A stretch of 47,839 bases of DNA. It comes from Propionibacterium sp. (GTDB taxonomy: Bacteria > Actinomycetota > Actinomycetes > Propionibacteriales > Propionibacteriaceae). The notes below the pieces were generated by a model. That model saw nothing but the letters and a program-made list of their open reading frames with translations. It was not told the DNA's origin and searched no databases. The stretch is taken from NCBI GenBank assembly GCA_012517965.1, contig JAAYTZ010000084.1:1-47839 (forward strand). Reading direction: 5' to 3'. The position numbers and the translations under genes were made by a program. This document shows positions 1-8,581 of this stretch, in pieces. Positions within the stretch are counted from its first letter, which is position 1, and every line of letters begins with the position of its first letter.

Positions 1-46
1 GCGCGGGATCGCCGAGCCGCGCGGGATCACCGAACGGCGCGGGATC
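1..46. repeat. Short tandem direct repeat at window edge, 18-base period
   Basis: Two and a half copies of an 18-base unit starting GCGCGGGATC begin at 1, 19 and 37. The last copy runs into the stop codon of the osmoprotectant-binding lipoprotein gene (45-47). The array may continue to the left of the window. Nothing shows a function. Confidence 0.6.
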
Positions 47-968
47 AGGCGAGGCCCTGGCTCTTGAGCCACTCGTCGGCGACCGCGGAGGCGTCCTTCT
101 TGTCGACGACGACCTTGGTCACCAGGGTCGCGAGGGTGTCGGTGTCGAGCTTGGCCGACACGGCGTTCAGCGCTGCCGACACCGTGGGGGTGGCCTTGGC
201 CTTCGTCATCACCGGGATCACGTTCTGGGCGCCGAACAGGCTCTTGGGGTCGTCGAGGACCACGAAGTTGTTGGCCTTGATCGACGGGTCTGTCGTGAAC
301 AGGTTCACCGCCTGCACCTGGCCGTTCTTCAGCGCCGTGACGCTGAGCGGTCCGGCGACGTCGAGCGGCTTGAACTCCTTGAACTCGAGTCCGTAGACGC
401 TCTTGAGCCCGGGGACGCCATTGGCGCGCTCCTTCCACTCCGGCGGGCCCCCCAACACGAGTTCGCCTGCCACCGGAGCCAGGTCGCCGATCGCCTTCAG
501 GTTGTACCGGGTGGCCGTCTCGGCGGTGACCACGACGGCGTCCTTGTCCTGGGCCTTGGCCGGCTCCAGCGCCACGAGGTTGTCGGGCAGCGCCGCCTTC
601 AGCGCAGCCAGGGCCTTGGCCTCGTCCGCCACGTCGGCGTCCTTGTTGAGGTACTTGGCGAAGTTGCCGGTGTACTCGGGGATCAGGTTGATCTCGCCGT
701 TGCGCAGCGCGGGGACGTAGGTCTCGCGCGAGGCGATGTTCAGCCTCGTCGTGACCTGGACGCCCTTGGCCTCCAGAGCGCCCGCGTAGATCTCGGCGAG
801 CAGTTCGCTCTCGGGGAAGTTCGCCGAGCCGACGATGACGCTGTCGGCAGCAGCCGACGCGCCGCCGCCCGCGGTGGGACTCGTCGACGTCGCCATCGGG
901 TTGCCGGAGCTGCACGCGGTGAGCGCCAGCGCCGCGCCGAGGGCGGCGGCCAGGGTGCGGAACTTCAT
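45..968 (-). CDS. Glycine betaine/osmoprotectant ABC transporter substrate-binding lipoprotein
   Basis: 307 residues. The N-terminus is a lipoprotein signal with lipobox LTAC (Cys19), followed by a short Gly/Ala/Ser linker. The mature part begins VIVGSANFPESELLAEIYA, typical of the OpuAC/OpuBC/ProX family of type II periplasmic-binding proteins that capture glycine betaine, choline or similar compatible solutes. A clear AAGGAG ribosome site precedes the ATG. It is the last gene of a four-gene transporter operon, 31 bases after the adjacent permease. Family assignment is firm; the exact ligand (betaine, choline, carnitine) cannot be read from sequence. Confidence 0.9.
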   Translation of the reverse strand: MKFRTLAAALGAALALTACSSGNPMATSTSPTAGGGASAAADSVIVGSANFPESELLAEIYAGALEAKGVQVTTRLNIASRETYVPALRNGEINLIPEYTGNFAKYLNKDADVADEAKALAALKAALPDNLVALEPAKAQDKDAVVVTAETATRYNLKAIGDLAPVAGELVLGGPPEWKERANGVPGLKSVYGLEFKEFKPLDVAGPLSVTALKNGQVQAVNLFTTDPSIKANNFVVLDDPKSLFGAQNVIPVMTKAKATPTVSAALNAVSAKLDTDTLATLVTKVVVDKKDASAVADEWLKSQGLA

Positions 969-999
969 GGTGTCTCCTTCTTGGTCTTCTTCGTCGGGC

Positions 1000-1737
1000 T
1001 CAGCCGGCCTGGGGGGCCGGTTCGGGGTGCTGGGCGTTGGGGCGGCGGGTCCGGAGCGCGGGGACGGGCTTGAGTCCCGGGGAAACGACGAGGCCCTGCA
1101 CGAGGGCGAGGAGGGCGTCCACGAGCAGGGCGAGAACCCCCACGATCACCGCTCCGGTCGCCATCTGGCCGTAGTCGCGCACGGCCTGTCCGTCGATCAG
1201 CAGGCGGCCCAGGCCACCGACGCTCACGGCGGCGGCGATCGTGGCGGTCGCCACCACCTGCAGGGCCGCCGACCGCAGTCCGCCGAACAGCAGCGGCAGC
1301 GCACAGGGGATCTCGACCCGAACCAGCACTTGCCAGGGGCTCATCCCCATGCCGCGGGCGGCGTCGCGCGCCTGCGGATCCACCTCGTCGACGCCGGCGT
1401 ACGCGCCGGCCAGCAGCGGTGGGATCGCCAGGACGACCAGCACGAAGATCGACGGCGCCAGGAACGCGATGTCGCCCGGCAGCCGCGGTCCCAGCAGGAG
1501 CACCGCGAGGAACAGCAGGCCCAACGTTGGCACCGACCGGACGCCGTTGACGATGTTGACGACCACGACGCGACCGCGGCCGGTGTGACCGATCCACAGC
1601 CCGAGCGGGATCGCGATCAGGGCCGCGATGGCCAGCGTGATCGCGGTGTAGAGCAGATGCTCGGCGATCCGCCGCAGCAGGCCGTCCGCGCCCGTCCAGT
1701 GGGCCGGGTCGCCGAGGTACTCCAGCAGCAGGTTCAC
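1000..1737 (-). CDS. Osmoprotectant ABC transporter permease (OpuBB/OpuBD type)
   Basis: 245 residues, GTG start. Multiple hydrophobic segments (about residues 28-50, 58-85, 90-112, 150-175, 190-220) and a permease coupling motif around DAARGMGMSPWQVLVRVEIP, the EAA loop that contacts the ATPase. The start is fixed by a GTGA overlap with the stop of the preceding permease gene (1734-1737), which indicates translational coupling. The C-terminal 25 residues are Pro/Arg/Gln-rich and probably cytoplasmic. With its partner it would form the heterodimeric membrane channel of an osmoprotectant importer. Confidence 0.88.
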   Translation of the reverse strand: MNLLLEYLGDPAHWTGADGLLRRIAEHLLYTAITLAIAALIAIPLGLWIGHTGRGRVVVVNIVNGVRSVPTLGLLFLAVLLLGPRLPGDIAFLAPSIFVLVVLAIPPLLAGAYAGVDEVDPQARDAARGMGMSPWQVLVRVEIPCALPLLFGGLRSAALQVVATATIAAAVSVGGLGRLLIDGQAVRDYGQMATGAVIVGVLALLVDALLALVQGLVVSPGLKPVPALRTRRPNAQHPEPAPQAG

Positions 1738-2378
1738 CGCGCCCCCCTCGCCCGCACCCAGGGGGTCAGCGCCCGGCTCCCGGCCAGGATCGCCAGGTCG
1801 AACGCGGCTGCCAGCAGCACCGACGCCACGATCCCGACCACGATCGGGTCGAGGAACGCCCGGGCGAACCCGTCGGTGAACAACGAACCCAACTGTGGAA
1901 CGCCGATCAGAGCGGCCACCGACACGATCGACACGTTGCTGACGGCAGCCACCCGAAGCCCCGACGCGATGACCGGCACGGCGAGCGGCAGTTCGACGGC
2001 GAGGAACCGCCGCAGCGGACCGATGCCCATCGCGGTCGCCGCCTGCAGGACGTGGTCGGGCACGGCGGCGAGCCCGTCGGCCACCGTGCGCACCAGCAGC
2101 GCCACCGTGTACAGCGTCAGCGCGACGACCACGTTGCGCGGATCGAGGATGCCGGTGCCGATCACCAGCGGCATCAGGATGAACAGCGCCAGGGACGGGA
2201 TCGTGTAGAGGAGTCCGGTGACGGCCACGACCGGCGGGTAGAGCCGCGGGTACCGCCGGGCGAGCCAGCCGAGCGGGACGGCCACCAGGAGCCCCAGCAG
2301 CAGCGGGAGGGCCGCCAGCACCGCGTGGGTGACCAGCAGGCTCCACACCTGCGGCACGTGATCCAGGAACCAGGTCAT
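1734..2378 (-). CDS. Osmoprotectant ABC transporter permease (first permease)
   Basis: 214 residues from the ATG at 2378, which overlaps the stop of the ATPase gene as ATGA. The protein begins MTWFLDHVPQVWSLLVTHA and has about five to six membrane segments. The EAA-type loop reads QAATAMGIGPLRRFLAVELP. A longer in-frame version up to 2639 would run through the ATPase gene in a different frame with Arg/Pro-rich low-complexity sequence, so the overlap start is preferred. Its partner is the permease at 1000-1737. Four coupled genes in one order (ATPase, permease, permease, binding protein) are the standard OpuB layout. Confidence 0.88.
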   Translation of the reverse strand: MTWFLDHVPQVWSLLVTHAVLAALPLLLGLLVAVPLGWLARRYPRLYPPVVAVTGLLYTIPSLALFILMPLVIGTGILDPRNVVVALTLYTVALLVRTVADGLAAVPDHVLQAATAMGIGPLRRFLAVELPLAVPVIASGLRVAAVSNVSIVSVAALIGVPQLGSLFTDGFARAFLDPIVVGIVASVLLAAAFDLAILAGSRALTPWVRARGAR

Positions 2379-3475
2379 GGCCCGCCCGGCCCCTCGCGCT
2401 CGATGGCCTCCAGCACCTCGTGGGCGCGGACGGTGCCGGCGAGGCGTCCGGACTCGTCGACGAGGACGCCGCGGCGGCTGGGCGCGGAAAGGGCAGCGTC
2501 CAGGGCAGCCCGGAGCGAACCGCCCACGCGAGCGACGGTGCCGCCCCGGTGCAGGTCGGACGCCGTGACGACCCCTGCCAGCCGGTCCGGCTCGACCCAC
2601 CCGACCGGTGCGCCGGCGGCATCCACCACGAGCAGCCACGTCTCCCCCGCGGCGGCCGCACGGGCGGCGTCCGCGGTCGAGCCCAGGAGGACCGTCGGCT
2701 CGCGCCGCAGCGGCAGAGCGGGCGCGGGGGCGAAGGCCAGCCCCCGGTAGCCGCGGTCACGCCCGAGAAAGTCCGCGACGAAGTCGTCGGCGGGGTCGGC
2801 CAACAGGCGATCCGGGGACGCGAGCTGCGCGAGCGTGCCCCCGACCCGGAGCACCGCGATCTGGTCCCCGAGCTTGACGGCCTCGTCGATGTCGTGGGTG
2901 ACGAACACGATCGTCTTGCCGAGTTCGGCCTGGAGCCGGAGGAACTCGTCCTGCAACTGGTCCCGCACCTGCGGGTCGACGGCGCTGAAGGGCTCGTCCA
3001 TCAGCATCACGGGCGGGTCGGCGGCCAGCGCGCGCGCCACACCGACGCGCTGTTGCTGGCCGCCGGACAACTGGTTGGGGTAGCGGCGGGCGAGCGCCGG
3101 GTCGAGGCCCATCCGCTCGAGCAGGTCCAGCGCGGTGGCGCGGGCCCTCCGCTTGTCCCAGCCGAGCAGCAGCGGCACGGTCGCGATGTTGTCGAGGATC
3201 GTGCGGTGCGGGAACAGCCCGCCGCTCTGGATGACGTAGCCGATGCCGCGGCGCAACTCCGTGGCGTTCAGGGTGGCCGTGTCGCGCCCGTCGATGGCGA
3301 TGCTGCCGGAGGTCGGCTCGATCATCCGGTTGATCATCCGCAGCGACGTCGTCTTGCCGCAGCCGGACGGCCCGACCAGCACCGTGATGCGCCCCGTCGG
3401 GGCCGTCAAGGACAGCCCACCGACGGCGATCGTGCCGTCCGGGTACACCTTGGTGACGTCGGTGAAGGTGATCAT
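2375..3475 (-). CDS. Osmoprotectant ABC transporter ATP-binding protein with CBS region
   Basis: 366 residues. Walker A GPSGCGKTT at about 35-43, ABC signature LSGGQQQRVGVARAL, Walker B VMLMDEP, and a switch His in FVTHDIDEA, so it should be an active ATPase. After about residue 245 comes a CBS-type region (LVVDAAGAPVGWV..., then GVLVDESGRLAGTV...). In OpuA/ProV relatives this senses ionic strength or nucleotides and gates uptake. Start ATG at 3475 has a GGAGG ribosome site. A possible -10 box TAGTCT on the minus strand (3524-3529) suggests a promoter directly in front of this gene, so the secreted-protein gene upstream may be a separate unit. Confidence 0.92.
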   Translation of the reverse strand: MITFTDVTKVYPDGTIAVGGLSLTAPTGRITVLVGPSGCGKTTSLRMINRMIEPTSGSIAIDGRDTATLNATELRRGIGYVIQSGGLFPHRTILDNIATVPLLLGWDKRRARATALDLLERMGLDPALARRYPNQLSGGQQQRVGVARALAADPPVMLMDEPFSAVDPQVRDQLQDEFLRLQAELGKTIVFVTHDIDEAVKLGDQIAVLRVGGTLAQLASPDRLLADPADDFVADFLGRDRGYRGLAFAPAPALPLRREPTVLLGSTADAARAAAAGETWLLVVDAAGAPVGWVEPDRLAGVVTASDLHRGGTVARVGGSLRAALDAALSAPSRRGVLVDESGRLAGTVRAHEVLEAIEREGPGGP

Positions 3476-3562
3476 GGCGCCTCCGGGCCGGGCGGCGGGG
3501 GCGCGGGCGCGACCCTGGGCGTGAGACTACCCGGCGCACCCACGGCTTGACTCCGGGCGACC

Positions 3563-4750
3563 TCAGCGACCGGCGCGGGAGATCGCCGCCAGGTCCGCGA
3601 CGCCCGTCACGTCTCCGGCCGACACGGTGCCCACGGCCGGACGCGCCACGTACGCCACGCGGTCGCGCCAGACGCCTTCGCCCGGGGTGACCTGGACGCG
3701 GGTGTCGACGCTCCGGACGGCCACCCCGGACGCCTCCAGCGCGAGGGTCACGGGCAGCGTGGTGCCCTCCTCGCCCTGGTCGCCGGTGCAGCTGTCGTAG
3801 AAGTACCGGGTCGCGGGGAGGGTGCCGGCGGCGACGGCCCGCGCCAGGCGGGCGTCGATGGCGACCTGGCCAGGCCCCGCCCCGTCGACGATCTCGTCCA
3901 CCTGGCCGACCGTGCCGTCGGCGCACTCGACCAGCGCGCTGCGCACGGAGAACGCCGTCAGGAACGGGTCGCGGGCCGGAGCGGGGCCGATCGTCGCGCT
4001 CACCGAGGTCTCCTCGAACACCTCGCCGTCGATGCGGCTGAAGGCGCCGATGGCGCCACGCCCGCCCTCGGGCGCCATGTTCGGCGGCAGGTCCACGGAA
4101 TCCCCGCGGGCGCTGGTCCGGTCGACGGCGTACTTCAGCCACGCGGTGTCGGTCGCGGCGTCCACGAGCGAGCCGACGACGACCGTGCCGACGCCGTCGC
4201 GGGCGAAGTCCACGCTGCGCCAGGCGGCGGCGTCCCGCCGGGACGACACGCGCGCGTCCACCCCCGTCCGGAAGCGGACCGTCGTCCCCTCGACGGCGAT
4301 CGCGACGTTCTGCGCGGGCAGCACGACCGTCTCCACCTCCCCGCCGCAGCCCGGGGACGATTCGCGGACGAGGTCCACGACCGCCGCCCCCGCCGCGACG
4401 CTGACCCGCCGGTCGATGTCGAGCGTGATGGGGCCGGGGCTGGTGGCCTCGGGGGGATCGGTACGCACCGTGACGCTCGCGAAGTCCTCGCTGCCGTCGC
4501 CGCACTCCACCGTGCTGGCCTGGGACAGGTACACGCTCACCGAGGCCGGGCCGCCAACCTCGGAGACGAACGAGACGCTGCCGGTGAACCCGCCGGCGGC
4601 CTCGGCGTCCAACAGGTTGACGGTGGCCTGGTAGTACGACCGCATGGTCGGCGCCGCGAGCGCCGGGGCCGCCGGCCCCGCGATCGTGGCGAACACGAGG
4701 GGGATCGGAACGAGGACGCCGAGACGTCGGGCGCAGCGAGAGGCGGTCAT
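3563..4750 (-). CDS. Secreted protein of unknown function with two duplicated modules
   Basis: 395 residues from the ATG at 4750. Residues 1-33 form a Sec signal peptide (basic start, hydrophobic core, cleavage near ALA-A). I do not recognise the family. The mature protein contains two related stretches, beginning at about residue 80 (VECGDGSEDF) and residue 260 (VECADGTVGQ). Each continues with an IDxRxxxAVAAG-like segment, a second cysteine, and an LPxxxAxEASGVAVR-like segment, so it looks like a tandem domain duplication with one Cys pair per copy. It is beta-rich in character. A CAGAAT box lies six bases before the ATG, so the mRNA may be leaderless. A longer in-frame start at 4888 would enter rnpB and is rejected. 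It lies upstream of the osmoprotectant transporter, but a functional link is not shown. Confidence 0.65.
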   Translation of the reverse strand: MTASRCARRLGVLVPIPLVFATIAGPAAPALAAPTMRSYYQATVNLLDAEAAGGFTGSVSFVSEVGGPASVSVYLSQASTVECGDGSEDFASVTVRTDPPEATSPGPITLDIDRRVSVAAGAAVVDLVRESSPGCGGEVETVVLPAQNVAIAVEGTTVRFRTGVDARVSSRRDAAAWRSVDFARDGVGTVVVGSLVDAATDTAWLKYAVDRTSARGDSVDLPPNMAPEGGRGAIGAFSRIDGEVFEETSVSATIGPAPARDPFLTAFSVRSALVECADGTVGQVDEIVDGAGPGQVAIDARLARAVAAGTLPATRYFYDSCTGDQGEEGTTLPVTLALEASGVAVRSVDTRVQVTPGEGVWRDRVAYVARPAVGTVSAGDVTGVADLAAISRAGR

Positions 4751-4789
4751 GGCGCCATTCTGCGCCGGACGCCGAGGGAGCGATAGGGG

Positions 4790-5209
4790 GACGAGTCGGC
4801 CTGTAAGCCGGATTCTGTACCTCCCGGAGGAGGCGGCGATCATCCATCTGCGACGGCTGTCACCAACCGCCTTCGATCCACCGGCCACCGGCCGGCGATG
4901 TCGTGCGACCTACCCGGACGCCTCGCGCGAGCAGCGCTCGAACGGCGTCCGCGGGCCGAAGCCCTTCTTGGTCTTGCTCCGGGTGGGGTTTACCGAGCCA
5001 CCCCCGTCACCGGGGGTGCTGGTGGTCTCTTACACCACCGTTTCACCCTGACCCACCGGTCACCGGGCGAACCCGGCGCCTTGGTGGGCGGTCTGTTCTC
5101 TGTGGCACTGTCCCGCGGGTCACCCCGGGTGGGCGTTACCCACCACCCTGCTCTGTGGAGTCCGGACTTTCCTCGGCATTGCTGCCGCGATCACCCGGCC
5201 GACTCGTCC
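4790..5209 (-). ncRNA. rnpB: RNase P RNA (catalytic subunit), bacterial class A
   Basis: About 420 bases on the minus strand. The 5' part carries the conserved P4 strand GAGGAAAGTCCGG (complement of 5163-5175) and then ACTCCACAGAGCAGGGTG. The 3' end carries ACAGAATCCGGCTTAC (complement of about 4802-4817). The terminal P1 helix closes GACGAGTCGGCC at the 5' end with GGCCGACTCGTC at the 3' end, which sets the boundaries to within a few bases. The RNA cleaves 5' leaders from tRNA precursors with the RnpA protein. Long open frames crossing this stretch on both strands are artefacts. Confidence 0.95.
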
Positions 5210-5217
5210 AGCGACCC

Positions 5218-5223
5218 AGTCTA
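5218..5223 (-). promoter_or_regulatory. -10 box of rnpB
   Basis: TAGACT on the minus strand ends 7-9 bases before the 5' end of the mature RNase P RNA deduced from the P1 helix. This is the spacing expected for a transcript that starts at or next to the mature 5' end. No convincing -35 is visible. Confidence 0.55.
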
Positions 5224-5265
5224 CCCCTCGGCGAACGCGCCCGTCGTGCCGCCCCCCTGGGGCGC

Positions 5266-5595
5266 CTACCGGTACGGCTGGGTCAGCACCCACACGCACC
5301 AGGCCACCGCCCCCACCGCGACGACGACCCCGAGCCGGCGCTCGGTCACCGGCTCGCGCCGGGCCAGCGACCGCACCACCCCGCCGACCAGCGCCAGCAG
5401 CGCCGCCAGCAGCGCCGCACCGCCGATCCCCCAGACCGGAGCCCCGTCCTGGACGCCGACGCCCAGCAGGACCAGCGGGAAGAACGACACCAGCGCGAAC
5501 GGCACGAGCAGGGCCGCCGCGATCGGGACCACCCACCCCCAACCGCGCCGGACCGGCGGCGTCGGCGTCCGGCCCCGGGGCCCCTCAGGCGGCAC
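5266..5595 (-). CDS. Small membrane protein of unknown function
   Basis: 109 residues, GTG start, overlapping the end of the RNB ribonuclease gene by 11 bases. Three hydrophobic helices are visible (about residues 20-47, 53-73 and 87-104) with Arg-rich connecting segments. No family recognised. The overlap and shared strand suggest co-transcription with the ribonuclease, between it and rnpB. Codon use fits the neighbours. Confidence 0.5.
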   Translation of the reverse strand: MPPEGPRGRTPTPPVRRGWGWVVPIAAALLVPFALVSFFPLVLLGVGVQDGAPVWGIGGAALLAALLALVGGVVRSLARREPVTERRLGVVVAVGAVAWCVWVLTQPYR

Positions 5596-7003
5596 TGAAC
5601 CGGACGCTTCCGCTGGTCAGGTCGACGGACTCCAACCGCACCCGCGCCTCCTCGCCGAGCCGCAGCCGGCCGGTCGAGCGGGCCTCGACCGCCGGCTCGG
5701 CGATCTGGACGACGCCGCCGCGCTCGTCGGCCTCGATCACCGTGCCGGTGAAGATTTCCCCGACGTGCGGGGAGAGCACCAGCGCCTCGACCAGGTCGAT
5801 GATCCCGCGCTCGAACTTCTTCGCCCGCGCGTCGGCCGCGCCCATGACCTTGGGCAGGCCGGGCAGGGCGGCGCGCACCCACTCCGGCACCGGACGCCCC
5901 GCATCCAGCGCCAGGCACACCTCGGACGCGTAGCGATCCACCAGCCGCCGCAAGGGAGCGGTGACGTGCGTGTAGTGGGTGGCCAGCGCGGCGTGCCGCG
6001 CCGAGCCCGGGACCTCCCCGTCGAAGGCCACGTACCCCGCCCCCCGGAACAGCCGCGTGGCCGCGTTGAGCATGGCGGCGTGGGCCGGCCGGGCCGGCTC
6101 CAGCGACCGCACGAACTCCGGGTAGGGCATCGAGCCCGGCCAGGTCAGCCGCAGCCCCCTGGCGATGCGCCGCAGCCGGTCGAGGTCGGCCTGTTCGGCG
6201 GGCGGCAGCGTCCGCAGGATGCCTACCCCGCCCGCCAGCATCAACTCGGCGGCCGCGCTGCCGGTCAGCAGCGAGATCTGGGCGTTCCACTCCTCCACCG
6301 GCAAGGTCGTGCGGAACTCCAACGCCCACGCACCGGCGTGGGCGACGACCTCCTGTTCGGGGGTGGGCAGATTGACGCCCCCGCGAGCCGCCTCGAGCGC
6401 CAGCCGCCGCTCCCCGACCTCCCGCAGCAGCCGCAGCGGTTCGGGCGCGGTGCCGGCGTCCAGGTCGGCCTGCACCTGGTCGTAGCTGAGCTGGGCCCGC
6501 GACCGCACCCGGGCGCGGCTGACCCGCGTCCCGGTCAGGTGCCCGTCGGCGTCCAGGGTGAGTTCCCACAGCAGGGCCGGCCGCTCCTGGCCGGGCAGCA
6601 GGGACGCCGCCCCTTCCGACAGCACCGGCGGGTGCAGCGGCGTCCGCAGGTTCGGGGCGTACAGGGTGACCCCGCGGGCGTGGCACTCGCGGTCGAGCGC
6701 CCCGCCGGGCGGCACGAAGCCCGCGACATCGGCGATCGCGTAGCGCACGAGGTAGCCCGCGCCGGACCGTTCGATGTGCAGGGCCTGGTCGAGATCCTTG
6801 GCGCCGGGCGGGTCGATGGTGACGAACTCGATGTCGGTGCGGTCGGCGTCCGGCAGGGGGATCCGGGACGCCGCAGCCTCGGCCTCGGCGAGCGCAGCGG
6901 GCGGGAAGCCGTCCGGGACGTCCAGAGCGCCGCGCAGGCGGGCGACCCCCTCTCGGAGCGGCTGCGGCACGGGATGCGCGGCACCGAAGTGCAGGTACGG
7001 CAT
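5585..7003 (-). CDS. RNB-domain exoribonuclease (RNase II/R-type catalytic domain)
   Basis: 472 residues. The catalytic block IEFVTIDPPGAKDLDQAL (about residues 59-76) matches the metal-binding aspartate cluster of RNase II/R, with Asp retained at three of the four positions and Gln at the fourth. It is followed by LVRYAIADVAGFV and HARGVTLYAPNLRTPLHP. The protein lacks the N-terminal cold-shock domains of RNase R and has only a short C-terminal S1-like tail, as in the shorter actinobacterial RNB proteins. Predicted role: 3'-to-5' degradation of RNA in the cytoplasm. The ATG at 7003 has a good AAGGAG site. Confidence 0.88.
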   Translation of the reverse strand: MPYLHFGAAHPVPQPLREGVARLRGALDVPDGFPPAALAEAEAAASRIPLPDADRTDIEFVTIDPPGAKDLDQALHIERSGAGYLVRYAIADVAGFVPPGGALDRECHARGVTLYAPNLRTPLHPPVLSEGAASLLPGQERPALLWELTLDADGHLTGTRVSRARVRSRAQLSYDQVQADLDAGTAPEPLRLLREVGERRLALEAARGGVNLPTPEQEVVAHAGAWALEFRTTLPVEEWNAQISLLTGSAAAELMLAGGVGILRTLPPAEQADLDRLRRIARGLRLTWPGSMPYPEFVRSLEPARPAHAAMLNAATRLFRGAGYVAFDGEVPGSARHAALATHYTHVTAPLRRLVDRYASEVCLALDAGRPVPEWVRAALPGLPKVMGAADARAKKFERGIIDLVEALVLSPHVGEIFTGTVIEADERGGVVQIAEPAVEARSTGRLRLGEEARVRLESVDLTSGSVRFSAA

Positions 7004-7066
7004 GGCGGACTCCTTCTGTCGCCCCTACTGTTCCACGCCGCCCCGACGGTCAGCCGCCCGCGGGGG

Positions 7067-7810
7067 TCACAGTCCCGACTCGGGCGTCCGCACCAGGATC
7101 CGGTTGCACTCCTCGCAGCGCAGCACCTCGTCGGGTGCGGCCGCACGGTGCCGCTCGAGGTCGGCGGTGTTCAGCTGCAGTTGGCAGCCGCCGCAGCGTC
7201 CGGCCTTGAGCAGCGCCGCCCCGGTGCCGCCCGACCGTTCGGCGGTCCTGGTGTAGGCGGCCAGCAGATCGGCGGGCAGCGTCGCCGCGATCGTCGCCCG
7301 CTCGGCGCTCGCCTGGGCCAGTTCGGCGTCCAGTTCGGCCAGTTGCGCGTCGCGCGCGCCCAGCAGCGCGCGCAGCGCGTCGTCACCGGACGCCCGCCGC
7401 GCGGTCAGTTCGGCGAGCTCGGCCTGGGCCGCCTCGAGGCGCTCCATGATGTCGAGCTGGGCGTCCTCCAGGTCACCGATGCGCCGGCCCAGGTGATCGA
7501 TCTCGTCGACCAGTGCGCGCAACTGCTTGCCGTCGGTGATGGAACCGTCGCTGACCCGCTGCTGGTCCCGCTCCCGGCGTTGCCGCACCGGCACGAGGTC
7601 GGCCTCGGCCTTGGCCTGCTCCTGCTCGAGATCGAAGACCCGGGTCTTGACGGCGGTGATGCGTTCCCCGAGCGCGGCCCGCTCGGCCTGCGCCCGGGCG
7701 ATCTGCGCATGCTCCGGCAGTTGCCGGCGGCGGTGCTGCAGTTGCGCGATCGTGGTGTCGACGGTCTGCAGGTCGAGCAGCCGCCGCTGCGCCTCGGGGG
7801 CAGCCTTCAT
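7067..7810 (-). CDS. Coiled-coil protein with C-terminal C4 zinc ribbon (CT398-like family)
   Basis: 247 residues from the ATG at 7810. About residues 10-180 are Ala/Glu/Arg/Gln-rich with heptad character (a long antiparallel coiled coil). The C-terminus has a zinc ribbon with CGGC and then CEEC, separated by about 29 residues. This domain order is that of the widespread 'C4-type zinc ribbon' proteins, whose molecular role is not settled (nucleic-acid or secretion-related roles have been proposed). A GAGG ribosome site precedes the ATG. A possible -10 box TAGAGT lies on the minus strand at 7892-7897. Confidence 0.85.
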   Translation of the reverse strand: MKAAPEAQRRLLDLQTVDTTIAQLQHRRRQLPEHAQIARAQAERAALGERITAVKTRVFDLEQEQAKAEADLVPVRQRRERDQQRVSDGSITDGKQLRALVDEIDHLGRRIGDLEDAQLDIMERLEAAQAELAELTARRASGDDALRALLGARDAQLAELDAELAQASAERATIAATLPADLLAAYTRTAERSGGTGAALLKAGRCGGCQLQLNTADLERHRAAAPDEVLRCEECNRILVRTPESGL

Positions 7811-7942
7811 CGGGGTCCTCACCGTCGCCTCCGCGCCGAGCGCGGGGCGACACGTTCGCCGGTCCGGGCGGCGAACCACCGCCCCGGGGGGACTCTACCG
7901 CGCTGTCCCACACGGCCGGCCGCGGCCCGCGATGATAGGGCC

Positions 7943-8503
7943 ATGACGCTGCTGTACCTCGTCCGCCACGGCGAGACCCTCTGGAGCAAGTCCGGCCAGC
8001 ACACCTCCTACACCGACCTCGACCTCACCGCCCACGGCGAGGAACAGGCCCGGGCCCTGCGTCAGCGGCTCGATCCCGCCGAGTTCGGCCTGGTCCTCGC
8101 CAGCCCGCGCCGCCGCGCCCAGGAGACCGCCCGGCTGGCCGGTTTCGAGCACTTCGAGGTCGATCCGAACCTCGCCGAGTGGAACTACGGCGACTACGAG
8201 GGCCTGACCAGCGCCCAGATCCGCGAGCAGCACCACGGCTGGCGCATCTGGTTCAACGGGTGCCCCGGCGGCGAGGACGCCCTGGAGGTCCGCCGCCGGC
8301 TGACCCGCGTCGTCGACCGCGTGCGTCAGTCCGGCGTGGAGAAGGCCATCTGCTTCATGCACGGCCACTCGTCGCGCGTGCTGGCGCTCGCCTGGCTCGA
8401 CTGGCCGATCATCTTCGGGCAGAGCCTGCCGGTCGACGTGGCGTCGGTGTCGATCCTGGGCCGCGAGAAGGAGTCCTGGGCCATCCTGCGCTGGAACAGC
8501 TGA
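7943..8503 (+). CDS. Histidine phosphatase family protein (phosphoglycerate-mutase-like)
   Basis: 186 residues. The signature LVRHGET is near the N-terminus (catalytic His9, with the RHG motif). EWNYGDYEG supplies the acid/base Glu, and CFMHGHSSRVLAL holds the second conserved His. These are the active-site features of histidine phosphatases; actinobacterial members of this short type are usually annotated as acid or broad-specificity phosphatases. The substrate cannot be told from sequence. The ATG lies six bases after GATGAT (7931-7936) with no ribosome site, so the transcript may be leaderless. Divergent from the zinc-ribbon gene. Confidence 0.88.
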   Translation: MTLLYLVRHGETLWSKSGQHTSYTDLDLTAHGEEQARALRQRLDPAEFGLVLASPRRRAQETARLAGFEHFEVDPNLAEWNYGDYEGLTSAQIREQHHGWRIWFNGCPGGEDALEVRRRLTRVVDRVRQSGVEKAICFMHGHSSRVLALAWLDWPIIFGQSLPVDVASVSILGREKESWAILRWNS

Positions 8504-8542
8504 CCGGGTGGCGGCCCAGTGGGCCAGGTTGCGGGCACGGCC

Positions 8543-8548
8543 TATCCT
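8543..8548 (+). promoter_or_regulatory. -10 box upstream of aminopeptidase P gene
   Basis: TATCCT lies 33 bases before the ATG at 8582, leaving room for a short leader with an AGGAG ribosome site at 8571-8577. It sits in the gap after the phosphatase gene, so the peptidase gene probably has its own promoter. Confidence 0.4.
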
Positions 8549-8581
8549 GACGGGCGAACCACCGCCGGAACAGGAGCGTGC

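Noticed and set aside
4790-5265. Search for tRNA genes next to rnpB and in other gaps
   Set aside because: No cloverleaf with TTC-A/G and CCA-like acceptor features was found in any gap of the window.
4898-8503. A very long plus-strand open frame across rnpB, the ribonuclease and zinc-ribbon genes
   Set aside because: In such GC-rich DNA stop codons are rare in the shadow frames. Only its last 186 codons (the phosphatase) have family motifs; the rest is Arg/Pro/Gly-rich and antisense to recognised genes.
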